In this document: piece by piece, positions 54,377 through 64,000 of the stretch
Position numbering within the stretch: the first letter of the stretch is position 1
How the letters are laid out: each line of letters starts with the position of its first letter
Source: Pseudopithomyces maydicus
Taxonomy: Eukaryota > Ascomycota > Dothideomycetes > Pleosporales > Didymosphaeriaceae
Length of the DNA: 64,000 nt
NCBI GenBank assembly: GCA_026873275.1
Contig: JANTUC010000018.1
Span: 1,012,001-1,076,000, forward strand
Direction: 5' to 3'
Program-made: the position numbers and the translations under genes
The notes under the pieces: model-generated
Databases searched by the model: none
What the model was told of the DNA's origin: nothing
The model's input: only the letters and a program-made list of their open reading frames with translations

Positions 54377-57300
54377 ATGGCCCTTGATCCCTCTGCTAGT
54401 CTCCAGGTATTCTCACCGGCGGGCTCTGGTCGTTCGTCACCGTCCCCCCGCGTCGCCCGCAACCACACCGAGGACGGTACGTGATAGCCAAGGGCGGATG
54501 TCCACATGTACAAGCTTACTGAGGCTTGCCAGCGCTGCAAAAGAAGGACAAGGGCTTCCGCCGCTATGCCGCCGGCGTCGAACGCACGCTTGCGTCGTGG
54601 GACACGGCCCAGCAGGAATGGGCCGACTATATATCCTTCCTGGGGAGGCTGCTGAAGGTCAATTCGTCCACCTAGCCTCGTAGAGGACTCATACTCATGC
54701 CGTTGTGCTCCAGGCCTTGCAGTCTCACCCTCCCGAGACCACCCTCATTCCCCATAGCGATGCAGTCGCACTTCGATTAGCGCAGTGCTTGAATCCAACC
54801 CTACCTTCGGGCGTGCACCAGAAAGCCCTCGAGGTCTATTCTTACCTATTTGCCACTATCGGTGTATGCCCAATTCTCCATCCCGCCGCCCGCCGCCGCT
54901 GCTGACCAGCACCCAGAAGGACGCCCTTGCTCGTGATCTGAACCTCTATTTCCCCGGTCTCTCCTCGGTCCTCTCCTTTGCCTCGCTTTCAGTCCGCCCG
55001 CTCTTCCTCTCAGTATACGAAACCCACATACTGCAATTGGCGGCATCCGCCCTGCGCCCAGCACTGAAGGCCGTCATCTTATCTCTGCTCCCAGGCCTGG
55101 AGGACGAGACAAGTGAGGACTTTGAACGCATGGTCGCAGCTCTCGACAAGCTACGTGACACTGTCCGGAACGACTCGGATGAGATCGCTGACGCAAAAAC
55201 CGAGGTTGGATCCTCACACTTTTGGCAATGTTTCTTCCTGGCCACCATAACCAATGCCTCGCGGAGGCAAGGTGCGCTTGCGTACCTGGTGCGGCGTTTG
55301 CCCAAGTTTCGTATCTCTCAGAGACGGGCATCCTTCACTTCGCAATCTGGCACACCATCCGAGATCCTCCCAGTCGAGGCCGAAGCCGCCATTTCACCAG
55401 AGCCTGGGCTGCTGATACGATGCTTCGAGGCTGGTCTTTGTGACCCCCAACTACTGATTCAACGGGGCTTCCTGGACCTACTAGTAACCCACCTGCCCTT
55501 AGATTCACCCGTGCTGCAAGATCGCATTGGCAAAGAAGACCGCGAGCGCATCGTAGCTGCGGCTGCCGGCGTTGTGTCGCGAAGAGACATGAGTCTGAAT
55601 CGAAGACTGTGGGCATGGTTCCTTGGTCCAGAGCCGGCAGCTGGCGCCGAGGGAAACGAGACTGTGACATCCCCGGTTCAAGACAAACATGGTGGGGCGT
55701 CAGACCCATCAGCACACCATGCTGCCTATTTCTCTCAACACGGTCTCGAGGCACTAACTCAGAGTGTGCTGAAAATGATAAACCGACCTACTAGGCTTCC
55801 CGCAGAGCGCGCAAAGCCGTTTCGTGTCTGTTTATCCTTAATGGACCGCTGGGAAGTCGGAGGACTTATCGTCCCCGAGATATTTCTGCCTGCTCTGCAG
55901 AGTGTCCTGACTTACAGCCAAATAGCTACCAAGGTTCAAGTCGACGAGGTGCTACGAAGTGCAAGCACTTTCTTCGACGGCGTTGACAGTGGTCTGATAT
56001 GGGGCAAACTGGTCCAGCTGGTAATCTCATCGCTCGATCCAGAAAACTCCAATCACCAAGATCCTATCCAACAAATACGATTGGCCAAATTCATCTTGTC
56101 GCGCTTTAATTTGAAAGAGGAAGACATGCTTCATCACCACATGCCACTAATGATAGTTTCCGCACTTTCGGCCTTGAACAGTGCTATCAGCAGAACCACT
56201 AAACTATCCGGGCAAGAACAAATGGTCGTTGATACCACTCTTGAAATTATTGATTCCCTGGTTCAGATTGTGCCTGATCGAGCAGTCAAAGGAAGCCAAG
56301 ACGACGCAGGTAATGGTCATAATAATGATACTGCAAATGTTGCACCCCTCCAGGCAGTCCAAACATTCTACGAGGAGGCACAAGGAAGTCTAGATGTTGC
56401 TGGTTCTCTATTCACAGCCGCTGAGGTTGGGCATCTGATCCTTGAAGAGTCAACTCGGATGTTTCTGACCTTGGTTCAACTTCACCCCGAAATATCAGCA
56501 GAAATGCCTTCCAAGATCTTAGCGAACGCAATCATCAAAGTACAGCAATTTGAGACTCTGAACGATATGGAACCAGTCGCTGTCATTCAGCATGTTTTAT
56601 CAGCGAATCCACGCATGGCCAACCAGCAGCCACCCTTTTCACATCTGAGTGCTATCACTACGGTCCTCACTGGTTTGCAGGTTGCAAGACCTTCGGACCC
56701 ATATATCAGCGAGTTTCAAATTGCGGATCTCGTGCACCCCCTGGTGACAGCCTTTTGGGAGTATTTATCGCCGTTAATGCCGAAGCACCATGTTGAAGCT
56801 GTGAGATGTATATTGCAATTGCATAACATGTCACCTGCAAATCGCGTGGTAGAGGCTGCTTTATCATCGATGTTGGTCCAAAACACACATAAATGGTCAT
56901 CTGGTCTTGGGGCCGCCGATGCCAGTCGTCGCTTCGCAGTGATCTGGACGCATACCATGTACGAGCTCAGCTTGCAATCGGAGAAACGTGGTAATTTGAC
57001 CCGGCGCGCAAGTGCGATGAGTCTCACCAATATTGTAACGCAGGAAGTCAGCTTCCATTCAGTTCTCATGAGACCGTTACTGCTTGTTCTTGATTCACTC
57101 GATGATGATGGCACGGATGCGGCGGCTGTTGTCAACGCGTGGCTCCAAGATCTTCCGACCCTGAATAAAGTGTTCGAAGTCCTGGTCACTCGCGTACAAT
57201 CTCTGCACTGCTTATCGTCGTCCTCCAATGGATTGGCTCCCAATGCAGCGGCGCCACCTGAACAGTCGCCGAGGAAAGACGATAGCAAGGACTGCCTCTA

Positions 57301-60177
57301 CTTCTTGAGACATATACACAACATATTGAGACGACCATCGCAATATACTTGGGCGACCATCGCACAAGAAGCGGCTCCACAGTTAAACGAGGGAACACCT
57401 AAAATGTCTCTACAGGAATGGATTGTCAGGACATGCCTCAAAACGTTGTCGCTAGACGTCAATAAAGCAAAGTCAAAGGACTCACCACATCTAGACGAGC
57501 TATATCGTGTGTCGGTTGATATCATTTTCCAGATATATGCCAGCCCCTTTGCGCCTGCGCTCCGAGATCTGGAATTTGAAATTCCTCTTATGGCTCGTCT
57601 GAAATCTGCCAGTCCAGCGCTGCAAACCCTCCTACTCGGCGTATCTCTTCTCGCTTTACGTTTACGAACCGTACGACCAAATGAAGACAAGCCACTGGAA
57701 TCAAGGGGACAAAGCTCAGCATCTCATAAACCAAGGCTTTCTATAACTACGAACAGAGATTCCGTAGATGTCGAGCCTCCTCCCGTTCCACCACCACCAC
57801 AATTGGTAGATATCATAAAATATGGGTTCTCTTCGCCTTCCAGTCGACTAGTACTAGATGATTGGGTCAACTTTCTAGTGGAAGTCCTCCCGCTCTTTGC
57901 AGATGCCATATTTCAGAACTTATTGCCTTTGGTGGAGTGCCTATGTAAAGAAATCCGGGAAACTTTCGAGCAATTAAAGAGCATGTTCAGTACTAAGGAA
58001 GCTAGCCGCGAGATCGCACCTGAATCGACTCTCATATCATTAATCAACGGTCTGGAGCAGATTCTAGCTAGAGCACATGACCGTCTCATGGTTCAAGAGA
58101 CTAAGACGGTGGCGAACAAGTCTCCAGAACAACCACAAGGCTTTTTTGGCAACATGGTGTCAGGTGTCTTCTCATCTGAGGCACATCAGGCACGCACCCC
58201 AACAGCAAATAGCAGACTGACTGTGCTTCTGTGTTTCCAAGATACTGTGCGCATCTGCTTTGCTATATGGTCGTGGGGGGCTATGCTCATAGTGGTGAGC
58301 AACCAGATTCAACATCCGCTTCATCGTTTGGGTATACGTCTCTACGCATGCGAAACAGAGCTAGACGGATATTGGAGCATTTATTTGCTGCCGAAGCGCT
58401 AGAATGCTTGGAGACGCTTGCCGTACTGTGGTCGCACTCATCAAAAGACGATGCCCAAGCAACTGCGATTATGGGCTTGCTTAATGTCTTGAACGGATCC
58501 CAGCCGAAACATACCATTCCAGCGATTTTCAATGCGGTATACAGTCGCACGAACCCTAATGCGCTCGATCCTAACCGCATGTCTACTCTGACTTCTGATC
58601 TCACGGATGCAGACCTGGTTGCCTTTTTAGTTGATTACACGAAATCGCTGGAAGACGATGCTATGGACGAAATATGGCAGGATTGCACACTGTTTTTGCG
58701 AGATGTTCTCGCTAACCCGCTACCTCACCGGCAAATTTTGCCATTACTCCTCGAGTTCACCGCAGTCATTGGACAAAAAGTCGACAACACTAATTTTGGA
58801 GAACAGCGGAAGATGAGGAAAGAATTAGCAGTATGTACTATGAGAATCCCCCTGGGCAAGACGCTGATGTATAATTAGGACCTTTTTCAACGCATCTTAA
58901 CTGCGGTTTTCACCACCCGCTCGATGGGTTATCTTCAAGATCCCAGTCAAATCAAACCCATAGAGAAACTGGCTACCGTCACGAACGGCAACATTGCCCA
59001 AAACCGCTCAGCCGACGTTGTCTCAATTCTCAATGAGATCGTTCCCCACCTCCCCATTATTCTCTTTGAGAATGAGCGCGTCACTACTGTGGTGACAAGT
59101 ATTGCTACCTCTGTCATCGGCCCTACTTTCCGTACCAAGACCTTCCCCGAAAACGTTTCTAAGGGCGTTCTCGATCTTCTCCAAGCCCTCGCTCGCGCTG
59201 CTCAGGGAAACAAATTTTGGAAGAAAGAGCTGCATGACGCATTCAATGATGCGCGGTTCTTCAATACACCGTTAGATTTGTTGAAGGGGTCGTGGATGCC
59301 TATTCTAGCACAATGGGTACAATCTGATAAGGATCGACTACCAGAATTATTGTCAAGGATATCAGCACCAACGACAGCAGGGATAATGTTCGGTGTAGGA
59401 GCGTCAAGTGCGAGGCAAGAAGCAGACCGCAAAATGCAGCTTACACTTCGCCGCATTGCCCTTCTCATTCTCGCAAGCCCGGAGGATGCCTTTACGCCTA
59501 ATCTCCCACAGATTGCTGAGAAGATTGTCGAGCTTCTCTCTGCGACACCCGCCTCATCCCCTAGTTCTATCACACGTGCAGATGTGCTGATTTTGATCCG
59601 CGCCATCATCTCTAAGACCTCCTCTATCCATCTTGCCCCTCTTTGGCCTATGGTAAATGCTGAACTTACCTCCTCATTGAGTAGTCTATTTCCTGAGGCG
59701 GCTAACAGAGAGCATTACAATAATGCGGGCCTTATTCAAGCCTGCAAACTTCTTGATGAGCTCGTCGTCTTAGACCCCGATGACTTCCAGCTCATAGAAT
59801 GGCTCTATATCTGCGACACCATTGATGCTGTATATAAGCCTGATACTAATACATACCCTACTTCTCTGTCCGATGAGATCGCAGAGGTCCTTCAAGCGTC
59901 GGGAACATCAATGTCGCGGCCGCTACAAGCGCAAACAGATCCTGTAGAGGGTGAAGAGAAAAGGAGATTGTTCTTGGATCCGCTTATAGAGGCATTGGAA
60001 AAGGAAGAAGGGGCGGAAGTCGTGGAGATGGCGAGGGGCGAGTTGATTGATAGGGTAGTGAGACCCTTCTTGGGAAGTTTGGGGATGCTTGCTTTCGAGA
60101 GCAGGTACGGCTGTGGTGAGGTAGACAGAGAAGGGGTATGGGCCAGTGTGGTTGCTGACGCCAAGGGTGTCGAATAA
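54377..60177 (+). CDS. DOP1: DOP1 (Dopey) family trafficking protein, with one frameshift
   Basis: Very large cytoplasmic protein on Golgi/endosome membranes. In yeast Dop1 works with Mon2 and the flippase Neo1. Five exons: 54377-54476, 54524-54657, 54714-54863, 54917-58830 and 58879-60177, about 1865 residues, the normal size. The conserved N-terminus is clear (KKDKGFRRYAAGVERTL, EWADYISFLGRLLK, LAQCLNPTLPSGVHQKALE, LKAVILSLLPGLEDETSEDF). The C-terminus has GNKFWKKELHDAFND and LLKGSWMPILAQWV. The frame breaks in the G6 run 58275-58280; one more base joins CFAIWSWG to GYAHSGEQP. The acceptor of intron 1 has a nearby second AG nine bases on; both keep frame. Apart from that run the gene is intact. 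Confidence 0.93.
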
Positions 60178-60601
60178 CTACAGCTTTGAAAAGGCCATAA
60201 TTATAAGGCAGGCCTTTGCATGCGGATGTCCTCTATCAACTCTTACTCTAGAAAGAGGATTCCCCCGTATCTACGATGGACTCAACTCGTCCCTGGGGAA
60301 GTACAGAGAACCAATCAAATATGAATCAGATCACCTTTTTGGAGCATGAAGTGAATTGCCAGGCGATTACCAGTCTAGTGTTATTATGAGATCTTCCAAA
60401 TAACAATTTTTTACAAAACGCACACGTGCATCCTGAAAGCAGACCCCCATGTTAATTAGTGCGTCTTACGTACAACAACAACAACGATATAAAGTTACGT
60501 TAGCCTCAAGAGCAAGAGAAAGAAAAGCAGGCCTTAGTCTAATGAAAATTGCTTTGTATGGGTATCATAGTTGGATGGTTAAAAAGCCCATCAAGTTTTA
60601 C
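60178..60601. other. Intergenic, 424 bp
   Basis: AT-rich spacer between convergent genes with a short ACAACAACAACAAC tract near 60472. No other feature. Confidence 0.5.
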
Positions 60602-61542
60602 TTAAAATAAAATTGCCGCAGCACCCACTAGGCACGAAGCCAAAAGAACAGCAGTGACGCCAGACGATGAAGCAGTATTTGGATTCGCGGCCTGCTGTAT
60701 AGGTAACTTAGTCGCGCCAGCCGTCGCAGCGTCGGTAGTTGGCGAAGGTGAAATGCCAGATTCAGATCCAGTGTTGGTTTCCCCCTCGACCGCTACAGCA
60801 GATGTGGAGATGGTCAAGGTAGTAATTGTGCCAGCTGCGCTGCTAATGCTGAAAGAGATGGTAGGTGTAGGTGTAGAAATAATTACAGATGCAGTCTCCG
60901 TTGCTGTCCCGTTTACGTTTGGTAACGCACTACTTGTCAAAGCCGTTCCAGTTCCATCTGTGGTTGTTAGCTTTCGAAGGCGAGACGAGGGGATAAGCAC
61001 AGTACTCTTTCCATTTCCACCAGGTTCCAAGTCCGGTTTGCTGGTCCCAGAATCGGAGCCGTCTTTAGTGTTGGAATCTGACCCCGAATCTCCAGCATTG
61101 GATTTTTCTCTGATCCGGATTTAGATCCGGATTCAGACCCGGACTCGGACCCAGATCCAGATCCAGATTCAGAACTGGACTCTGAACTAGAATCTGAACT
61201 AGATCCTGACTCAGACTCAGATCCAGCTTCCGATTCAGGTTTAGATTCGGCTTCAGATGTAGACTCTTCAGCAACAGGATTGAGGGCAGACTTGGTATTG
61301 TTGAGTAATTGATTCGTGCAAGCCTCACACCTCGTTATACTGGTGCTAGCATTTGGTGCTGTACGAATGCAATTCATTTTATCGCAGTTGTGTTCGAATC
61401 TTTCTTCGCATGCCTGCAAAATGGAAAATGTGCGGGCACAGATAGATTTACAATTCGAAGGTATGGTGTCGTTGCCGGCTTCTATCGCGACGGTAACGGT
61501 AGGCAGAGCGACCAGCCAACGAAGTATGTCTTTTCGCAACAT
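60602..61542 (-). CDS. GPI-anchored Ser-rich cell-surface protein, with one frameshift
   Basis: The start at 61540-61542 gives a signal peptide (MLRKDILRWLVALPTVTVAI, cleavage after about residue 22). A Cys-rich domain with seven Cys follows (NCKSICART, HNCDKMNC, CEACTNQ), then a stretch of alternating Ser/Glu/Gly/Asp (SESGS units) and a Ser/Thr-rich stalk. The C-terminus is a hydrophobic GPI-type signal (SSGVTAVLLASCLVGAAAILF, given here as two parts SSGVTAVLL and ASCLVGAAAILF). The frame breaks at the T5 run 61103-61107 (A5 on the coding strand) inside the acidic repeat; one more base joins both halves, about 313 residues. Not a CFEM domain (Cys spacing differs). Probably cell-wall or plasma-membrane bound; role unknown. 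Confidence 0.78.
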
Positions 61543-63132
61543 AGTATGGTCCGTGAAATCGAGAGTAGGTTGTAATGAAAATCGACTTTGAGAAGTATTC
61601 CAGTTGTCGCGTGGTAAACTGCGGCCGAATATCGGCACCTGACTATTTATGATGGGTTGCCAAGTTTCATGTTTCGCATGTTGTTTTAGAAGTGTAAGGC
61701 GTGTTGCTCTGAAAATGAGACCCCTCGGCATCGCTGTATCAGGCAAGATTTGGGTGATCATAAGAGTTTCTGAAACATGGTCGGGTATTTCGCGGGTTCG
61801 GCCCACTATCAGGCATAGTGAAGTTGATGCACCTCCTAAGAACGATGCGCCAAAAGATTTTTCGTTGAAGTTGTTCGAGGAACAAGTAATTCCATCGCTA
61901 TGGTAATTTTGCTACCTCTAGAGTGCGCTCGTTATGCTATTACTTATCTATTCATCCATGTATTTATTGGAGAGCCGCATGATTAACACTTGTCCCATGC
62001 ACTTGATATATTCCTGCACCCTGGCTGATGATTCCAGGAGTCAATCGCGTAGTGCAAGTGCGTAAACGTATCGTATGGTATTGGGACCGTAGGAGCTGGC
62101 ACGGAACCACGCTTTTACGGACTACGTATATCCATATACCGATTCATGGAACAACACCGTACGTCTGGTTGATCACAAATTCAATGCTTACTTAACACTG
62201 TAATAAGCTATCCAGGCTGTCTTTTGTTAACTCCTGATGGTTGCACAAAACCCCACCAAGACTCCACCTTCGTTCTCGATCCGGAAAGTCCAACCGGCGC
62301 ATTCTACGCCAACTCCTCCAACGTCTTACAGTCTTCAGCGTACCCTAGCGACCTGCTACTACTCGAGTATTCCAGATTATAATATTGATTGTTGCCCTGA
62401 TGACTGCACGCTTCAAGCTCGTTTTCTTCGTCCCGCCCGCCGCCTTGTCAGTCTGTAAATCCGCCATCTTCGCCGCTGGTGCGGGCTCTTTTCCGGGGAA
62501 GGGTGGCTACACCGAATGTGCATTCATCAGCAAAGGTGTAGGGCAGTTCAGGCCGGGTGATAATGCCAACCCTCATGTTAGTCTTAAACCTTCGGCCCTC
62601 CTACTTCAGCCTTGTCTGTCTTGATACCATGGGTGGGGCGTCAGGTGGGAATCATTGAGCGGAATTAATTCACAAATAGATCGGAACGAAAGGTGAATTA
62701 GAAGAGGTAGAAGAGTTAAGGGTGGAGAGTATTTGCATGGGGAGGGATGTTGCTGTCAAAGCAGTGGAAGCACTGAAGGAGTAAGAAAAAAACGGAAAAG
62801 GTTAAGAGGGCATATTAACAGGGATAGGGCACACCCATACGAGGAGGTGGCCTATGAAGTATATAAGATGGAGGATCTATGATCATATTATGGGTAGACC
62901 ACCACACACAGAACACGAGGGACGATCGCTACCATAGCAAGCGATGATTTGTGATGATAGATCGATCTAACTTGCCCAGATGGTAAGGTGCCAAAGTAGT
63001 GTTTATTTCAACACGCAATGATCAGAGAGAATGACAGTATCGAGCAATGGAAATTTCAAAACATTTCAGTATCCTGAAGCTATATGACTATCTAGACTTT
63101 CTGGTCTAGCCTTTAAACGCTGAAGGCCTTGT
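61543..63132. other. Intergenic, 1.59 kb
   Basis: Upstream region of the GPI-protein gene and 3' end of the decarboxylase gene. Several short frames without recognisable content. No repeats noted. Confidence 0.5.
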
Positions 63133-64000
63133 CTATTTTGCCTTCCATGACTCCACCACCTCGTCCAATACCTGCTTAATGAGCGGCAGATCTCTTGTCG
63201 CATCCGTCATCCAGTTCGATACTGCAAACCTACACGCGGGTCTACCATCCCAAGCCGTGCCTGAAACATAGATCTTGCGGCTCGCTTTGACTTTGGCAGT
63301 GAGCTCTTTGTTAAGGCTCTCATCCTTTGCTCTGAATAAAACGATTATGTAGATGCCCTTCAGGATATCCTCTTTCGGGCTGTTGGATTGAGGAAGCAAT
63401 TCAAAGTCATCGCTATCGAGAATATATTCGGCGATACCCTTTGACAGTTCAATCTGTCTTTCGAGCATCTCTCGGTAGCCGTCAACTCCATAAGCCATTA
63501 GACTAGCATACACCGGAAGCGCGCGAAGTCTACGCGAGTTTTCCAGTCCGACATTCGATGGTGATACAATTGTGTCAGTAGCTGCTCCCGTGCTTAAGTA
63601 GGGCGCATTAGGGTTCTGGAATACGCGTTCTGGAATCTCACGGTGGCGTGAGAAGAAGAATCCACAGTCGTATGGGACGTTCAGGAGCTTGTGGCCATCG
63701 CCAGTAATGGAGTCAGCAAGCTCTAAGCCTGCACAAGCAGAAATAATGCGAGAGTAGATTGGAGAATCGAGGACTCGACCCAGGATTCCAAAAGCACCGT
63801 CGACGTGTATCCAAGCACCGAACGAATCACCGAGCTTGCGCAACTCTTGCATCTCTTCCAGCCCGGCAGTAGCAAATAACCCTGTGTTTACATCGGATGC
63901 AGATACAGCGATGATAGAAGCAGTACGAGGCTGCTGGAGTGCCTTCTTCAGCCGGGTAATATCGAATCTATGAGATGCATCTGGCAGACTGACGTCTACC
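63133..64000 (-). CDS. PLP-dependent group II amino-acid decarboxylase-like protein, C-terminal part
   Basis: The open frame runs from the window edge to the TAG at 63133-63135. It shows the PLP-dependent decarboxylase fold: VSASDVNTGLFA, then GAWIHVDGAFGILGRV (HVDxA, the Asp that contacts the pyridine nitrogen), then DSITGDGHKLLNVPYDCGFF with the Schiff-base Lys in DGHK. The small domain follows (RFAVSNWMTDATRDLPLIKQVLDEV). Fungal relatives are annotated as aromatic-L-amino-acid, tyrosine or cysteine-sulfinate decarboxylases; the substrate cannot be told. About 290 residues are visible of roughly 480-520; the N-terminal part lies beyond the window. No frameshift seen. Confidence 0.9.
   Translation of the reverse strand, partial: VDVSLPDASHRFDITRLKKALQQPRTASIIAVSASDVNTGLFATAGLEEMQELRKLGDSFGAWIHVDGAFGILGRVLDSPIYSRIISACAGLELADSITGDGHKLLNVPYDCGFFFSRHREIPERVFQNPNAPYLSTGAATDTIVSPSNVGLENSRRLRALPVYASLMAYGVDGYREMLERQIELSKGIAEYILDSDDFELLPQSNSPKEDILKGIYIIVLFRAKDESLNKELTAKVKASRKIYVSGTAWDGRPACRFAVSNWMTDATRDLPLIKQVLDEVVESWKAK

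Noticed and set aside
1..64000. Bacterial-type systems: operons, CRISPR arrays, phage or insertion sequences
   Set aside because: Spliced genes, eukaryotic ribosomal proteins and complex I/Ski/Dopey genes show a fungal nuclear chromosome; no direct-repeat arrays with spacers were seen.

Overview
The window is fungal nuclear DNA. Genes carry many short introns (about 46-76 nt) with GT-AG ends and CTAAC/CTGAC-like branch sites. The gene set is that of a filamentous ascomycete (Pezizomycotina; a Dothideomycete is my best guess from the gene families, not proven). I find about 27 protein genes, no rRNA, no convincing tRNA and no CRISPR. Splice sites below were placed by hand, by joining conserved protein frames.

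Layout. 0-1 kb: 5' part of a hexose transporter. 1-4.4 kb: gene-poor. 4.4-9.2 kb: a 99-residue membrane protein, a secreted Bys1-type protein, a HIT hydrolase and an enoyl-CoA hydratase. 9.6-14.7 kb: delta-9 desaturase, 40S protein uS10 (RPS20) and, divergent from it, a CUE3/ASCC2 homologue. 15-20 kb: three probable mitochondrial proteins (Mtf1-like, bL31m, flavin-reductase-like). 20.7-26.1 kb: SKI3 in two opposed pieces, then RSA3. 26.8-28 kb: a GH16 glucanase. 28.2-32.8 kb: an F-box-like protein, a BTB protein and a BTB protein with an inserted RING finger, all on the minus strand. 32.8-36.2 kb: a tRNA-like/SINE-like relic, TRM10 and complex I subunit GRIM-19. 36.7-41.2 kb: two tandem paralogues of unknown function with TATA boxes. 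41.4-46 kb: a short-chain dehydrogenase and a C2H2 factor with a long upstream region. 49.7-51.2 kb: a secreted protein of unknown function. 53.7-60.2 kb: a tail-anchored PPxY protein divergent from DOP1. 60.6-64 kb: a GPI-anchored Ser-rich protein and a partial PLP decarboxylase.

Themes. Translation and ribosome surveillance are over-represented: RPS20 and CUE3 share one promoter region, with SKI3, RSA3, bL31m and TRM10 nearby. In yeast and humans uS10 is a ubiquitinated mark of collided ribosomes, and the CUE protein of the RQT/ASCC complex binds that ubiquitin. A second theme is ubiquitin-ligase adaptors (F-box, BTB, BTB-RING, PPxY).

Sequence quality. Nine single-base shortfalls in homopolymers of 5-6 bases break otherwise well-conserved reading frames in seven genes. 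All nine are in the same direction, which points to systematic homopolymer undercalling rather than nine real mutations. SKI3 is split by what looks like a 1.2 kb in-place inversion, which may be real or an assembly fault.
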